The translations under genes were made by a program, and so were the position numbers. A stretch of 64,000 bases of DNA from Streptomyces sp. PsTaAH-137 (GTDB lineage: Bacteria; Actinomycetota; Actinomycetes; Streptomycetales; Streptomycetaceae), in assembly GCF_003259365.1 (NCBI RefSeq), contig NZ_QLLY01000008.1, positions 62,001-126,000 of the forward strand. The letters run 5' to 3'. Under the pieces are notes generated by a model, which made no database searches, was not told the DNA's origin, and was given only the letters and a program-made list of their open reading frames with translations. Below, piece after piece: positions 53,516-62,726 of the stretch (its first letter is position 1; the number at the start of each line of letters is the position of its first letter).

Positions 53516-54367
53516 ATGCCTTCTTTCGACAGCCCTCAGCCGATCTCCGTCACCGCTGCCATGGACGCCGGGTCCCTGCTGTTCCTGGCCGGTGACCGCG
53601 CCGACACGGTCGTCGACGTCCAGCCCCGCGACCCCAAGCGGGACCTCGACGTCCGGGCCGCCGAGCAGACCGAGGTCAGCTACTCCGGCGGGCGGCTGAA
53701 CATCCGGACGCCCAAGGGGAACTTCTTCGGGCTCGGCCGCACCGGCACAGTCGACGTCACCGTGGAACTGCCGACCGGCTCCTCCATCGAGGTCACGGGA
53801 GCCTGGGCGCAGGTGCGCGGCGAAGGGGCGCTCGGCGAGGTGCGGGTGAAGACCTCCGCCGGTGACGCCCGGTTCGACGCGACCGGGCCGCTGCACCTCA
53901 CCGCCTCCCACGGCTCCATCTCCGTGGACAGCGTCGCGGGCCCCGCCGAGATCACCACCAGCTCCGGCAGCCTGCGCGTCGGCTCCGTCGAGGGCACCGC
54001 CGTCCTGAAGAACTCGCACGGCTCCACCACGGTCGGCCACGTCACCGGGTTCCTCCGGGTCAGCGGTGCCAACGGTGACATCACCGTGGAGCGCGCCGAG
54101 GGGTCGGTCAACGCCACCACCGCCAACGGCACCCTGCGCGTCCTCGACGTCACCAGCGGCACCGTCCAGCTGAAGACCTCCAACGGCGCCATCGAAATCG
54201 GTGTCCGCGAGGGCACGGCCACCTGGCTCGACCTCAACTCCAGCTCCGGGCACGTGCTCAACCGGCTCGCCGAGTCCGCCGGTCCCGAGAAGAGCGAGAA
54301 CACCGTCGAGGTCACCGCCCGTACCAGCCACGGCAACATCGAAGTCCGTCGCGCCCGCGTCGCCTGA
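53516..54367 (+). CDS. DUF4097 beta-repeat protein
   Basis: 283 residues from ATG 53516. No signal peptide or membrane helix. It has a run of short beta repeats with G-x-I/V-x-V patterns (ASHGSISVDSVAG, TSSGSLRVGSVEG, NSHGSTTVGHVTG, ANGDITVERAEG, TANGTLRVLDVTSG, TSNGAIEIGV), forming a beta-helix-like DUF4097 domain. Between the RHH regulator and DrrA. Role unknown; relatives are thought to act at the envelope, though this one appears cytoplasmic. Confidence 0.85.
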   Translation: MPSFDSPQPISVTAAMDAGSLLFLAGDRADTVVDVQPRDPKRDLDVRAAEQTEVSYSGGRLNIRTPKGNFFGLGRTGTVDVTVELPTGSSIEVTGAWAQVRGEGALGEVRVKTSAGDARFDATGPLHLTASHGSISVDSVAGPAEITTSSGSLRVGSVEGTAVLKNSHGSTTVGHVTGFLRVSGANGDITVERAEGSVNATTANGTLRVLDVTSGTVQLKTSNGAIEIGVREGTATWLDLNSSSGHVLNRLAESAGPEKSENTVEVTARTSHGNIEVRRARVA

Positions 54368-54469
54368 CGCCCGGCACGTCCGCGACGCTTCCCGGCTCAC
54401 CTCGACAGCGCTTCTCCTCTCACCTCACCTCACCAACACTTCTCGCCTCACCTCGATCGGGAGGACTCC

Positions 54470-55479
<1,010 letters not shown>

Positions 55480-55483
<4 letters not shown>

Positions 55484-56292
55484 GCGCCCTCGCCGCCCAG
55501 GCCCCCGCCCGCCCGTCCCGGCTCTCCCTCGCCGTGCGCGACTCCGCGACCATGCTGCGCCGCAATCTCCTGCACGCGCGCCGCTACCCGTCGATGACCC
55601 TCAACCTGCTGCTCACGCCGGTCGTTCTGCTCCTGCTGTTCGTCTACGTCTTCGGTGACGTGATGAGCGGCGGCGCCGGGCGCGACGCCTACCTCGCCTA
55701 TCTCCTGCCCGGCATCGCGCTGATGACCGTGGGGTCCACCACCATCGGCACCGCGGTCTCGGTCGCCATGGACATGAGCGAGGGCATCATCGCCCGGTTC
55801 CGCACGATGGCCATCCACCGCGGGTCGGTGCTCATCGGGCACGTCATCGGCAGCGTGATCCAGTCCGTGGCCAGCGTCGTGCTGGTCGGCGCCGTCGGTG
55901 CCGCCATCGGGTTCCGCTCCACCGACGCCACCGCCCTGGAATGGCTCGCCGCCCTCGGCCTCATCGCCCTCTTCTCCCTCGCCCTGACCTGGATCGCCGT
56001 GGGCATGGGCCTGGTCAGCCCGAACGCCGAGGCCGCCAGCAACAACGCGATGCCGCTGATCTTCCTGCCCCTCATCTCCAGCGCGTTCGTGCCGCTGCAC
56101 TCGATGCCGGGCTGGTTCCAGCCGATCGCCGAGTACCAGCCCTTCACCCCGGCCATCGAGACCCTGCGCGGGCTGCTCCTCGGCACCGAGATCGGCGACA
56201 ACTGGTGGATCGCCCTCGCCTGGAGCGTCGGGCTCGCCGCGCTCGGCTACTTCTGGGCGGCGTCCACCTTCAACAACGCGGACAAAAGCTGA
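55480..56292 (+). CDS. DrrB-family ABC-2 transporter permease
   Basis: 270 residues from ATG 55480 (ATGA overlap). Six hydrophobic spans, including LNLLLTPVVLLLLFVYVFG, YLLPGIALMTVGSTTIG, SVASVVLVGAVGAAIGF, WLAALGLIALFSLALTWIAVGMGL, MPLIFLPLISSAFVPL and WSVGLAALGYFWAASTF. ABC-2 fold, pairing with the upstream ATPase as an exporter. Substrate not inferable. Confidence 0.92.
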
Positions 56293-56298
56293 CCGGGT

Positions 56299-58023
56299 TC
56301 AGAACCTCAACTCCCCGTAGGCGCCCGGCGGAACCGCCGGCGCCGCGGGGAGTACCGGTGTCAGGGCCCGGTACCCCTCCCCCGGCTCGGGGCGCGGGTC
56401 GGGCTCGCCCTTGTTCGGCCAGTACGACATCGCCCGCTCGGCCTGCGCCGTGATCGTCAGGGACGGATTGACGCCCAGGTTCGCGGAGACCGCGGAACCG
56501 TCCACCACGGAGATGCCCGGATGCCCGTACACCCGGTGGTAGGCGTCGATGACCCCGGTCTCGGGCGACTCGCCGATGGCGCAGCCGCCCAGGAAGTGCG
56601 CGGTGAGCGGCTTGCCCATCAGCTCGCCGAGGTTGGTGCCCGCGAAGCCGTTGATCGACTCGGCGACCAGCCCGGCGGCCTGCCAGCCCTCGGGGATGTG
56701 GACGGGGTTGGGGCGGCCGTGGCCCTGTTCGGCGCTGAGCAGCCCGCGCCGGGTGAGGCCCGTGGTGAGCGAGTTGTCATGGGTCTGCATGACGAGCCCG
56801 ATGATGGTCCGCTCCGACCAGCGGCGCAGCGCGACCGTGCGGGCCACGAGCACCGGGTGGGAGAGGAACGCGAGCGCGGCGGCCAGCGGCTTCGGCACAT
56901 TCTGCTTGTACTGGGGTACGCAGATCAGGGCCATGAGGTTGGAGCCCTTGCCGTAGCGGACGTTCTCGATGTGGGTGGTGGGGTTGGGGTGCACGGAGGA
57001 GGTGATGGCCACCCCGCGCGTGAAGTCGATGTCCTTGCGGCCGAGCCTGCGCGGCCAGGTCAACGCCCCCACCAGCGCTTCGGAGTTGGTGCGCGTCAGC
57101 AGCCCGAGCCGGGTCGAGAGGCGAGGCAGGATCCCGTCGGCCTTCATGCGGTGCAGCAGGGTCTGGGTGCCGTAGGTCCCGGCGGCGAGGACGACGCGGC
57201 GGGCGCGCAGTACGGTGGCGCGGCCCCGGCGGCGCTTGTCGGTGGGGACGGTCGTGACCTCGTACGTGCCGTCGTCCAGCTCGCGGACGCGGGTGACGGT
57301 GGTGAGGGGGCGGACCTCGGCGCCGATGCGTTCGGCGAGGTGCAGATAGTTCTCGGTGAGGGTGTTCTTGGCGCCGACCCGGCAGCCCGTCATGCACGAG
57401 CCGCACTCGGTGCAGGCGGCGCGGGCGGGTCCGGCGCCGCCGAAGTAGGGGTCCTCGACGGCCGCTCCGGGCTCGGCGGTCGTGGCGCCGTCGGCGTCCT
57501 TTCCGTCGCCGAAGAAGACGCCGACGGGGGTGAGCCGGAAGGTGTCGCCCGCGCCCATCCTGCGGGCCGCCGCGCGCAGCAGTTCGTCGGCCTCGGTGGT
57601 GGTCGGGTTGGTGCGGACGCCGAGCATGCGGCGGGCCTGGTCGTAGTAGGGAGCGAGTTCGCTCTGCCAGTCGGTGATGGCCGCCCACTGCCGGTCCTGG
57701 AAGAAGGCGGGCGGCGGGACGTAGAGGGTGTTGGCGTAGTTCAGGGAGCCGCCGCCGACGCCCGCTCCCGCGAGCACCATCACGTTCTTCATCAGGTGGA
57801 TGCGCTGGATCCCGTACAGGCCGAGTCGTGGCGCCCACAGGTAGTCGCGGAGTTTCAGGGACGTGCGGGGCAGGGTGTCGCGCGTGTAGCGGCGGCCGGC
57901 CTCCAGGACGGCGACCCGGTAGCCCTTCTCGGTGAGCCGGAGCGCGGCGACGGAGCCGCCGAATCCGGAGCCGACGACGATGACGTCGAAGTTCGTCACG
58001 GAAGAGGAAGCGGGCTCAGGCAC
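56299..58023 (-). CDS. GMC-family oxidoreductase, cholesterol-oxidase (ChoD)-like
   Basis: 574 residues from GTG 58023. FAD-binding GSGFGGSVAALRLTEKGYRVAVLEAG at the N-terminus, then VLAGAGVGGGSLNYAN (GMC signature region) and the C-terminal HFLGGCAIG...VVDGSAVSANLGVNPSLTITAQAERA with the usual catalytic His/Asn area. CTECGSCMTGC is a cysteine cluster found in ChoD-type actinobacterial enzymes. No Tat signal. Likely oxidises a sterol or other alcohol using FAD. It overlaps the ligase gene by 8 bases. Confidence 0.9.
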   Translation of the reverse strand: MPEPASSSVTNFDVIVVGSGFGGSVAALRLTEKGYRVAVLEAGRRYTRDTLPRTSLKLRDYLWAPRLGLYGIQRIHLMKNVMVLAGAGVGGGSLNYANTLYVPPPAFFQDRQWAAITDWQSELAPYYDQARRMLGVRTNPTTTEADELLRAAARRMGAGDTFRLTPVGVFFGDGKDADGATTAEPGAAVEDPYFGGAGPARAACTECGSCMTGCRVGAKNTLTENYLHLAERIGAEVRPLTTVTRVRELDDGTYEVTTVPTDKRRRGRATVLRARRVVLAAGTYGTQTLLHRMKADGILPRLSTRLGLLTRTNSEALVGALTWPRRLGRKDIDFTRGVAITSSVHPNPTTHIENVRYGKGSNLMALICVPQYKQNVPKPLAAALAFLSHPVLVARTVALRRWSERTIIGLVMQTHDNSLTTGLTRRGLLSAEQGHGRPNPVHIPEGWQAAGLVAESINGFAGTNLGELMGKPLTAHFLGGCAIGESPETGVIDAYHRVYGHPGISVVDGSAVSANLGVNPSLTITAQAERAMSYWPNKGEPDPRPEPGEGYRALTPVLPAAPAVPPGAYGELRF

Positions 58024-59938
58024 CGTAGAGCTCCTCGATCTCGCGTTCGTACGCCGCCATGACCGCGGGCCGCTTGATCTTCAGGGACGGGGTGAGGAGG
58101 CCGTTGTCCTCGGTGAACTCGCCCTCGACCAGAGTGAATTTGCGGATGGACTCGGCGCGGGAGACCGCTTCGTTGGCGTAGTCGACGGCGCGCTGGACGT
58201 CGGCGACGACGCGCGGGTCGGCGATCACCTCGCTGAGCGGGGTGTCGGCGGGCAGTTTGCGGACGGCCAGCCAGTGCGCCACGGACTCGGGCTCGAGGGT
58301 GATGACGGCGGCGACGTAGGAGCGGTTGTCGCCGACGACGATGCACTGGCCGACGGGTGAGCGGCTGCGCAGGCGGTCCTCCAGGACGGCCGGGGAGACG
58401 TTCTTGCCGCCGCTGGTGACGAGGATGTCCTTCTTGCGGCCGGTGATCGTCAGGTAGCCCTCGTCGTCGAGCGCGCCGAGGTCGCCGGTGGCGAACCAGC
58501 CGTCGGCGTCGAGGACTTCGCCGGTCGCCGCGTCGTTGTTCCAGTACGCGCCGAAGACGATGCCGCCCTTGATCAGCACCTCGCCGTCGTCGGCGATCCG
58601 GACGGTGGTGCCGGGCACGGGGGTGCCGACGGTGCCGGGGCGGGGCCGCAGCGGCGGGGTGATGGTGGCGGCGGCGGTGGTCTCGGTGAGGCCGTAGCCC
58701 TCGTAGATGACGATGCCGGAGGCGTAGAAGAAGAGGTTGAGGTTGCGGTCGAGGGGTGAGCCGCCGCTGATCGCGTACCGCAGCCGGCCGCCGAGTTCCT
58801 TGCGGACGCGGCGGTAGACGAGGAGGTCGTAGAGTCCGGCGGCGAGCTTCAGGCCGGTGCCGGGGCCCTTCCCGGTCTCCAGGAACCGCGCGAGGTGCCG
58901 CTCGCCGAACGCGACGGCGATCCGGTCGGCCCGTTCGAAGGACGAGCCGCGGCCGATCTTCTCGGCGGTGGCCCGCCCGGTGTCGTGGATCTTCTCGAAG
59001 AGGTACGGCACGCCGACCACGAACGTCGGCCGGAACGAACGGAGTTCGGGCCGCAGCTCGTCCGGTTTGATGCTCGCGCAGTGGCCCAGTTCGATACGGG
59101 CCAGCAGACACGCCACCTGGATGGTGCGGCCGAGGATGTGCGCGAGGGGCAGGAAGAGCAGTGTCGAGGCGGTCTGGCCGGTGATGGCCTTGAAGATGGG
59201 GTGCAGCAGTTCGACGGTGTTGGCGGCCTCCGCGTACAGATTGCCGTGGGTCAGGACGCAGCCCTTGGGGCGGCCCGTGGTGCCCGAGGTGTAGCAGACG
59301 GTCGCGACGCTGTCGGGGGTGAGGGCGGCGCGCCGCTTGGTGACCTCGTCGTCGGGCAGGTCCCGGCCCAGCTGGGCGAGTTCGAGGACGTCACCGGCGT
59401 CGATCTGCCAGACGCGCGGGCGGTCGGCCCCGGGCAGGGCGGCCTCGGCGGCGGCCGCGCTCTCGGCCGTCTCCACGATCAGCAGGCGGGCGCCCGAGTC
59501 GCGCACGATCCACTCGATCTGCTCCGGCGAGGACGTGGCGTAGATGGGGACGGTCTGGCCGCCCGCCGCCCAGATCGCGAAGTCGAGGACCTCCCACTCG
59601 TAGCGGGTGCGCGACATCAGGGCGACGCGGCCGCCCGGTTCGAGCCCGGCGGCGATCAGCCCCTTGGCCGCCGCGGTGACCTCGCGGGCGAACGCGGCGG
59701 CGGTGACGGGCTTCCACTCGCCGGCCTCCTTACGGCGCAGGACCACCGTGTCCGGCGCCTCGGCGGCGTTCAGGAACGGGATGTCGGCCGGTGTGCCGCC
59801 GTCCTCCGGTGGCGTGGCGAGCGGCGCGGTGCGTGCCTCGCGCACCACTCCCCGTTCGTCCCTGACGAGATCGATCCGTACGCGGTCGGCCAGGTCGCTG
59901 CGCTTCCTCGCCCGCTTCAGATCCTTGCGTACGCCCAT
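58016..59938 (-). CDS. AMP-dependent long-chain fatty acid-CoA ligase (FadD-like)
   Basis: 640 residues from ATG 59938 with GGGAG upstream. Adenylation motifs: P-loop YTSGTTGRPKGCVLTHGN, GYGLTETTAA, GDLGALDDEGYLTITGRKKDILVTSGGKNVSP and catalytic Lys near the end (SLKIKRP). Long-chain acyl-CoA synthetase (FAA1/FadD15) type. It activates a fatty or steroid-side-chain acid to acyl-CoA via acyl-AMP. Operon with the GMC oxidoreductase. A GTAAG-arm palindrome lies about 100 bases upstream, likely a TetR site. Confidence 0.92.
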   Translation of the reverse strand: MGVRKDLKRARKRSDLADRVRIDLVRDERGVVREARTAPLATPPEDGGTPADIPFLNAAEAPDTVVLRRKEAGEWKPVTAAAFAREVTAAAKGLIAAGLEPGGRVALMSRTRYEWEVLDFAIWAAGGQTVPIYATSSPEQIEWIVRDSGARLLIVETAESAAAAEAALPGADRPRVWQIDAGDVLELAQLGRDLPDDEVTKRRAALTPDSVATVCYTSGTTGRPKGCVLTHGNLYAEAANTVELLHPIFKAITGQTASTLLFLPLAHILGRTIQVACLLARIELGHCASIKPDELRPELRSFRPTFVVGVPYLFEKIHDTGRATAEKIGRGSSFERADRIAVAFGERHLARFLETGKGPGTGLKLAAGLYDLLVYRRVRKELGGRLRYAISGGSPLDRNLNLFFYASGIVIYEGYGLTETTAAATITPPLRPRPGTVGTPVPGTTVRIADDGEVLIKGGIVFGAYWNNDAATGEVLDADGWFATGDLGALDDEGYLTITGRKKDILVTSGGKNVSPAVLEDRLRSRSPVGQCIVVGDNRSYVAAVITLEPESVAHWLAVRKLPADTPLSEVIADPRVVADVQRAVDYANEAVSRAESIRKFTLVEGEFTEDNGLLTPSLKIKRPAVMAAYEREIEELYGA

Positions 59939-60034
59939 TGACGGCTCCCGGTCGCGCGGCTGCTGCGGCACTGCTGAACTCAGGTGCTGGCCCGTCCCCC
60001 TCGGCTCCGGGGTACGAACTTACTCGTGGGTCAA

Positions 60035-60050
60035 CTTACTCATGCGTAAG
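60035..60050. promoter_or_regulatory. Putative TetR operator, fadD-like promoter
   Basis: CTTACTCATGCGTAAG, a 16-bp palindrome with CTTAC/GTAAG arms, with a further CTTACTC half site at 60019. It lies between the TetR gene stop and the ligase start. Confidence 0.65.
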
Positions 60051-60101
60051 GAAAATTCAATGGGTCGCGCGCGAATCCGGGACCATGGGGCGGGCGGCGG
60101 A

Positions 60102-60788
60102 TCAGCCCTCCGGCAGCCACGCCTCGCCGTCGAGGACGTCCCGCATGCCCACCCACACCATGTTCATCAGCCGCAGCGTCACGGCCTCCGGCGACTGGCC
60201 GGGGTGGTGCTCCATCCAGTCGGTGAGCGAGTCGGCGGCGCCGACCAGGGCGTGCGCGACGAAGTCGGCGTCCTGGCCGCCGAGTCGCGCGCCGCGCCCG
60301 CTCTCCGTGATCCCGTCCCTGATCAGGCCGGCCACCTCGGACATGACCGCGCGCCGGGCCTCGGCGACCGCGGCGGCGATGGCCTCGGTCAGTTCGGAGG
60401 CCTGCCGGTGCAGCACGACCCAGCTGTCGCGGTGCGCGGCGACGAACGCGAAGAACGCCGAGAGTCCCGCGTACAGCCGCAGTTCGGGCGCGGCGCCCGC
60501 GCCCCGGGCCGCCTCCTGGAAGGCGGCGACCAGCCGCTCGGCCTCCCGGCGCAGGCACGCCAGGAACAGGCCCTCCTTGGAGTCCAGGTACAGGTACACC
60601 ATCGGCTTGGAGATCCCGGCGAGTTCGGCGATCTCGTCGACGGAGGCGGCGTGGTAGCCGCGCTTGGCGAAGACGGCGACGGCCACGTCCATGATCTGCT
60701 GCTCGCGCACCTGCCGGGGCACGCGCTTGCGTCGCGCCACCGGCCGTCCCGCCGTGCGCCCTTGAGCCGCTCCCGATGTGCCCGTCAC
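60102..60788 (-). CDS. TetR-family transcriptional regulator
   Basis: 228 residues from GTG 60788. Basic N-terminal tail (GRPVARRKRVPRQVREQQI), helix-turn-helix VFAKRGYHAASVDEIAELAGISKPMVYLYLDSKEGLF, and a helical ligand domain. Placed between the FadD-like operon and the SCP2/acyl-CoA dehydrogenase genes, with palindromes sharing CTTAC/GTAAG in both promoters; it probably represses both and releases on an acyl-CoA ligand. That is inference by analogy with FadR-like TetR proteins. Confidence 0.9.
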   Translation of the reverse strand: MTGTSGAAQGRTAGRPVARRKRVPRQVREQQIMDVAVAVFAKRGYHAASVDEIAELAGISKPMVYLYLDSKEGLFLACLRREAERLVAAFQEAARGAGAAPELRLYAGLSAFFAFVAAHRDSWVVLHRQASELTEAIAAAVAEARRAVMSEVAGLIRDGITESGRGARLGGQDADFVAHALVGAADSLTDWMEHHPGQSPEAVTLRLMNMVWVGMRDVLDGEAWLPEG

Positions 60789-60816
60789 CCTTGTCAGCCT
60801 ACCTACCTCGCCGTAA

Positions 60817-60850
60817 CCTTACCAAGTAGTAAGTTTACTTGGCAGTAAGG
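60817..60850. promoter_or_regulatory. Putative TetR operator in the TetR/SCP2 divergent promoter
   Basis: An imperfect palindrome: CCTTACCAAGTAGTAAG on the left and TTACTTGGCAGTAAGG on the right, 12 bases before the SCP2 ATG and 29 from the TetR GTG. It shares GTAAG arms with 60035-60050. Confidence 0.72.
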
Positions 60851-60861
60851 AGACTGGGTCC

Positions 60862-61329
60862 ATGAGTGGTGCCGACGACATCGCCTCCCTCGACTTCGCG
60901 AGCGTCACGCCCGAGGAGTTCGCCCGGATCGTGAAGGGGCTCTCCGCGAAGGAGATCAACGAGATCGCGCAGGACGCCGCGCTGCGCGCCCGGGTCCTGA
61001 AGGAGGTGTTCGGGCGCATGGAGCGGCAGTTCAAGCCGGATGTCGCGGGCTCCCTCGACGCGCTGATCCGCTGGAAGGTGACCGGGCAGGGCGACACCGA
61101 CGAGGCGGTCTACGAGACGAAGATCGCGAACGGCGCGTGCACGGTGACCGAGGGCCGTTCGAACGCCGAGCCGCGCGTCACGCTCGTCATGGGCGACGCC
61201 GACTTCCTGAAGCTGGTGTCCGGGAACTCCTCGCCGGTCACGATGTTCATGATGCGCAAGGTGAAGATCGCGGGCGATGTCGCGCTCGCGGCGGGCCTGA
61301 CCCGCTACTTCGACATTCCCAAGGCGTAG
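60862..61329 (+). CDS. SCP2 sterol-binding domain protein
   Basis: 155 residues; ATG 60862 with AAGGAGA upstream. SCP2-type fold: AGSLDALIRWKVTG, VYETKIANGACTVTEGRSNAEPRVTLVMGDADFLKLVSG and VKIAGDVALAAGLTRYF. Such domains bind fatty acyl or sterol ligands in a hydrophobic tunnel and deliver them to enzymes. 20 bases upstream of the acyl-CoA dehydrogenase, so co-expressed. Confidence 0.9.
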   Translation: MSGADDIASLDFASVTPEEFARIVKGLSAKEINEIAQDAALRARVLKEVFGRMERQFKPDVAGSLDALIRWKVTGQGDTDEAVYETKIANGACTVTEGRSNAEPRVTLVMGDADFLKLVSGNSSPVTMFMMRKVKIAGDVALAAGLTRYFDIPKA

Positions 61330-61349
61330 GGGCGGGGCGGGGTTCGGTC

Positions 61350-62561
61350 ATGGCTTTCTCTCTCGAACTGGACGAAGAGCAGCGGGACCTGCGCGACTGG
61401 GTGCACGGCTTCGCGGCGGACGTGGTCCGCCCGGCCGCCGCCGAGTGGGACGAGCGCGAGGAGACCCCCTGGCCGGTGATCCAGGAGGCCGCGAAGATCG
61501 GCCTGTACGGGTTCGAGTCGCTCGCCGAGCTGTTCGGCGACCCGAGCGGCATCTCACTCCAGATCGCCAACGAGGAGCTGTTCTGGGGCGACGCGGGCAT
61601 CGGCATGGCACTGTTCGGCACCTCGCTCGCGGTCGCCGGGATCTTCTCGTCCGGCACGCCCGACCAGCTGGCCGAGTGGGTGCCGCAGTGCTTCGGCGAC
61701 GAGGACGACCCGAAGGTGGCGGCCTTCTGCGTGTCCGAGCCGCAGGCCGGTTCGGACGTGGCGGCGATGCGGACGCGGGCCCGGTACGACGAGGCGCGCG
61801 ACGAATGGGTGCTCAGCGGCCAGAAGGCCTGGATCACCAACGGCGGCATCGCCAACGTCCACGTGGTCATCGCCTCCGTCGACCCCGAGCTGGGCTCGCG
61901 CGGACAGGCCGCGTTCATCGTGCCGCCGGGCACGCGCGGCCTCGAAGGCGCCAAGAAGATGCGCAAGCTGGGGCTGCGCGCCTCGCACACTGCGGACGTC
62001 TTCCTCGACGACGTACGGGTTCCGGGGCACTGCCTGCTCGGCGGCAAGGAGAAGCTGGACGCGCGGCTCGCGCGGGCCCGCGAGGGCGGCCGGGCCAAGG
62101 GGCAGGCCGCGATGTCGACGTTCGAGGTGAGCCGGCCGACGGTCGGCGCGCAGGCGCTGGGCATCGCGCGCGCCGCGTACGAGTACGCGCTGGAGTACGC
62201 GGGCGACCGGCACGCCTTCGGCCGGCCCATCATCGAGAACCAGGCCATCGCGTTCGCCCTCGCCGATCTCCGTACGGAGATCGAGGCGTGCCGGCTGCTG
62301 ATCTGGCAGGCGTCCTGGATGGCCCGCAACGACAAGGTCTTCGACGCCGGTCAGGGCTCGATGTCGAAGCTGCGCGCCGGTGAACTGGCCGTCGCCTCCA
62401 CCGAGAAGGCGATCCAGGTGCTCGGCGGGGCCGGGTACAGCAGGGAGCATCCGGTGGAGCGGATGTATCGCGACGCGAAGATCTACACGATCTTCGAGGG
62501 CACGAGCGAGATCCAGCGACTTGTGATCGCGCGGGCCATCTCGGGGCGACAGATTCGCTGA
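61350..62561 (+). CDS. Acyl-CoA dehydrogenase
   Basis: 403 residues from ATG 61350. ACAD motifs: AFCVSEPQAGSDVAAM, WITNGGIANVHVV, the substrate-binding SRPTVGAQALGIARAAYEYA, FGRPIIENQAIAFALAD and the C-terminal IFEGTSEIQRLVIARAI where the catalytic Glu normally sits. FAD-dependent alpha,beta-desaturation of an acyl-CoA. With the ligase, SCP2 and GMC oxidase it suggests catabolism of a fatty acid or steroid. Confidence 0.93.
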   Translation: MAFSLELDEEQRDLRDWVHGFAADVVRPAAAEWDEREETPWPVIQEAAKIGLYGFESLAELFGDPSGISLQIANEELFWGDAGIGMALFGTSLAVAGIFSSGTPDQLAEWVPQCFGDEDDPKVAAFCVSEPQAGSDVAAMRTRARYDEARDEWVLSGQKAWITNGGIANVHVVIASVDPELGSRGQAAFIVPPGTRGLEGAKKMRKLGLRASHTADVFLDDVRVPGHCLLGGKEKLDARLARAREGGRAKGQAAMSTFEVSRPTVGAQALGIARAAYEYALEYAGDRHAFGRPIIENQAIAFALADLRTEIEACRLLIWQASWMARNDKVFDAGQGSMSKLRAGELAVASTEKAIQVLGGAGYSREHPVERMYRDAKIYTIFEGTSEIQRLVIARAISGRQIR

Positions 62562-62620
62562 CGGTGCGCTTCGGGGGGCCGGTATCGGGGGGGGCGGTTC
62601 GTCGGGTGCGGGCCGGTGGG

Positions 62621-62684
62621 GGCTGGTCGCGCCCCTGGACGAGCGGAGCTCGTTTCAGGGGCGCGGGGAACTGCGCGACCGGCC
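62621..62684. repeat. Dispersed palindromic repeat, copy 3 (left arm internally deleted)
   Basis: Right arm 62655-62684 matches copy 1 in 29 of 30 bases. The left arm (from GGCTGGTCGCG near 62621) lacks the middle CAGTTCCCCGCG part. It shares the flank CCACGACGAG with copy 2. Between convergent genes. Confidence 0.75.
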
Positions 62685-62726
62685 ACGACGAGAGCCGCGC
62701 CCGACGAACCCGCGGACATGGCAGCG

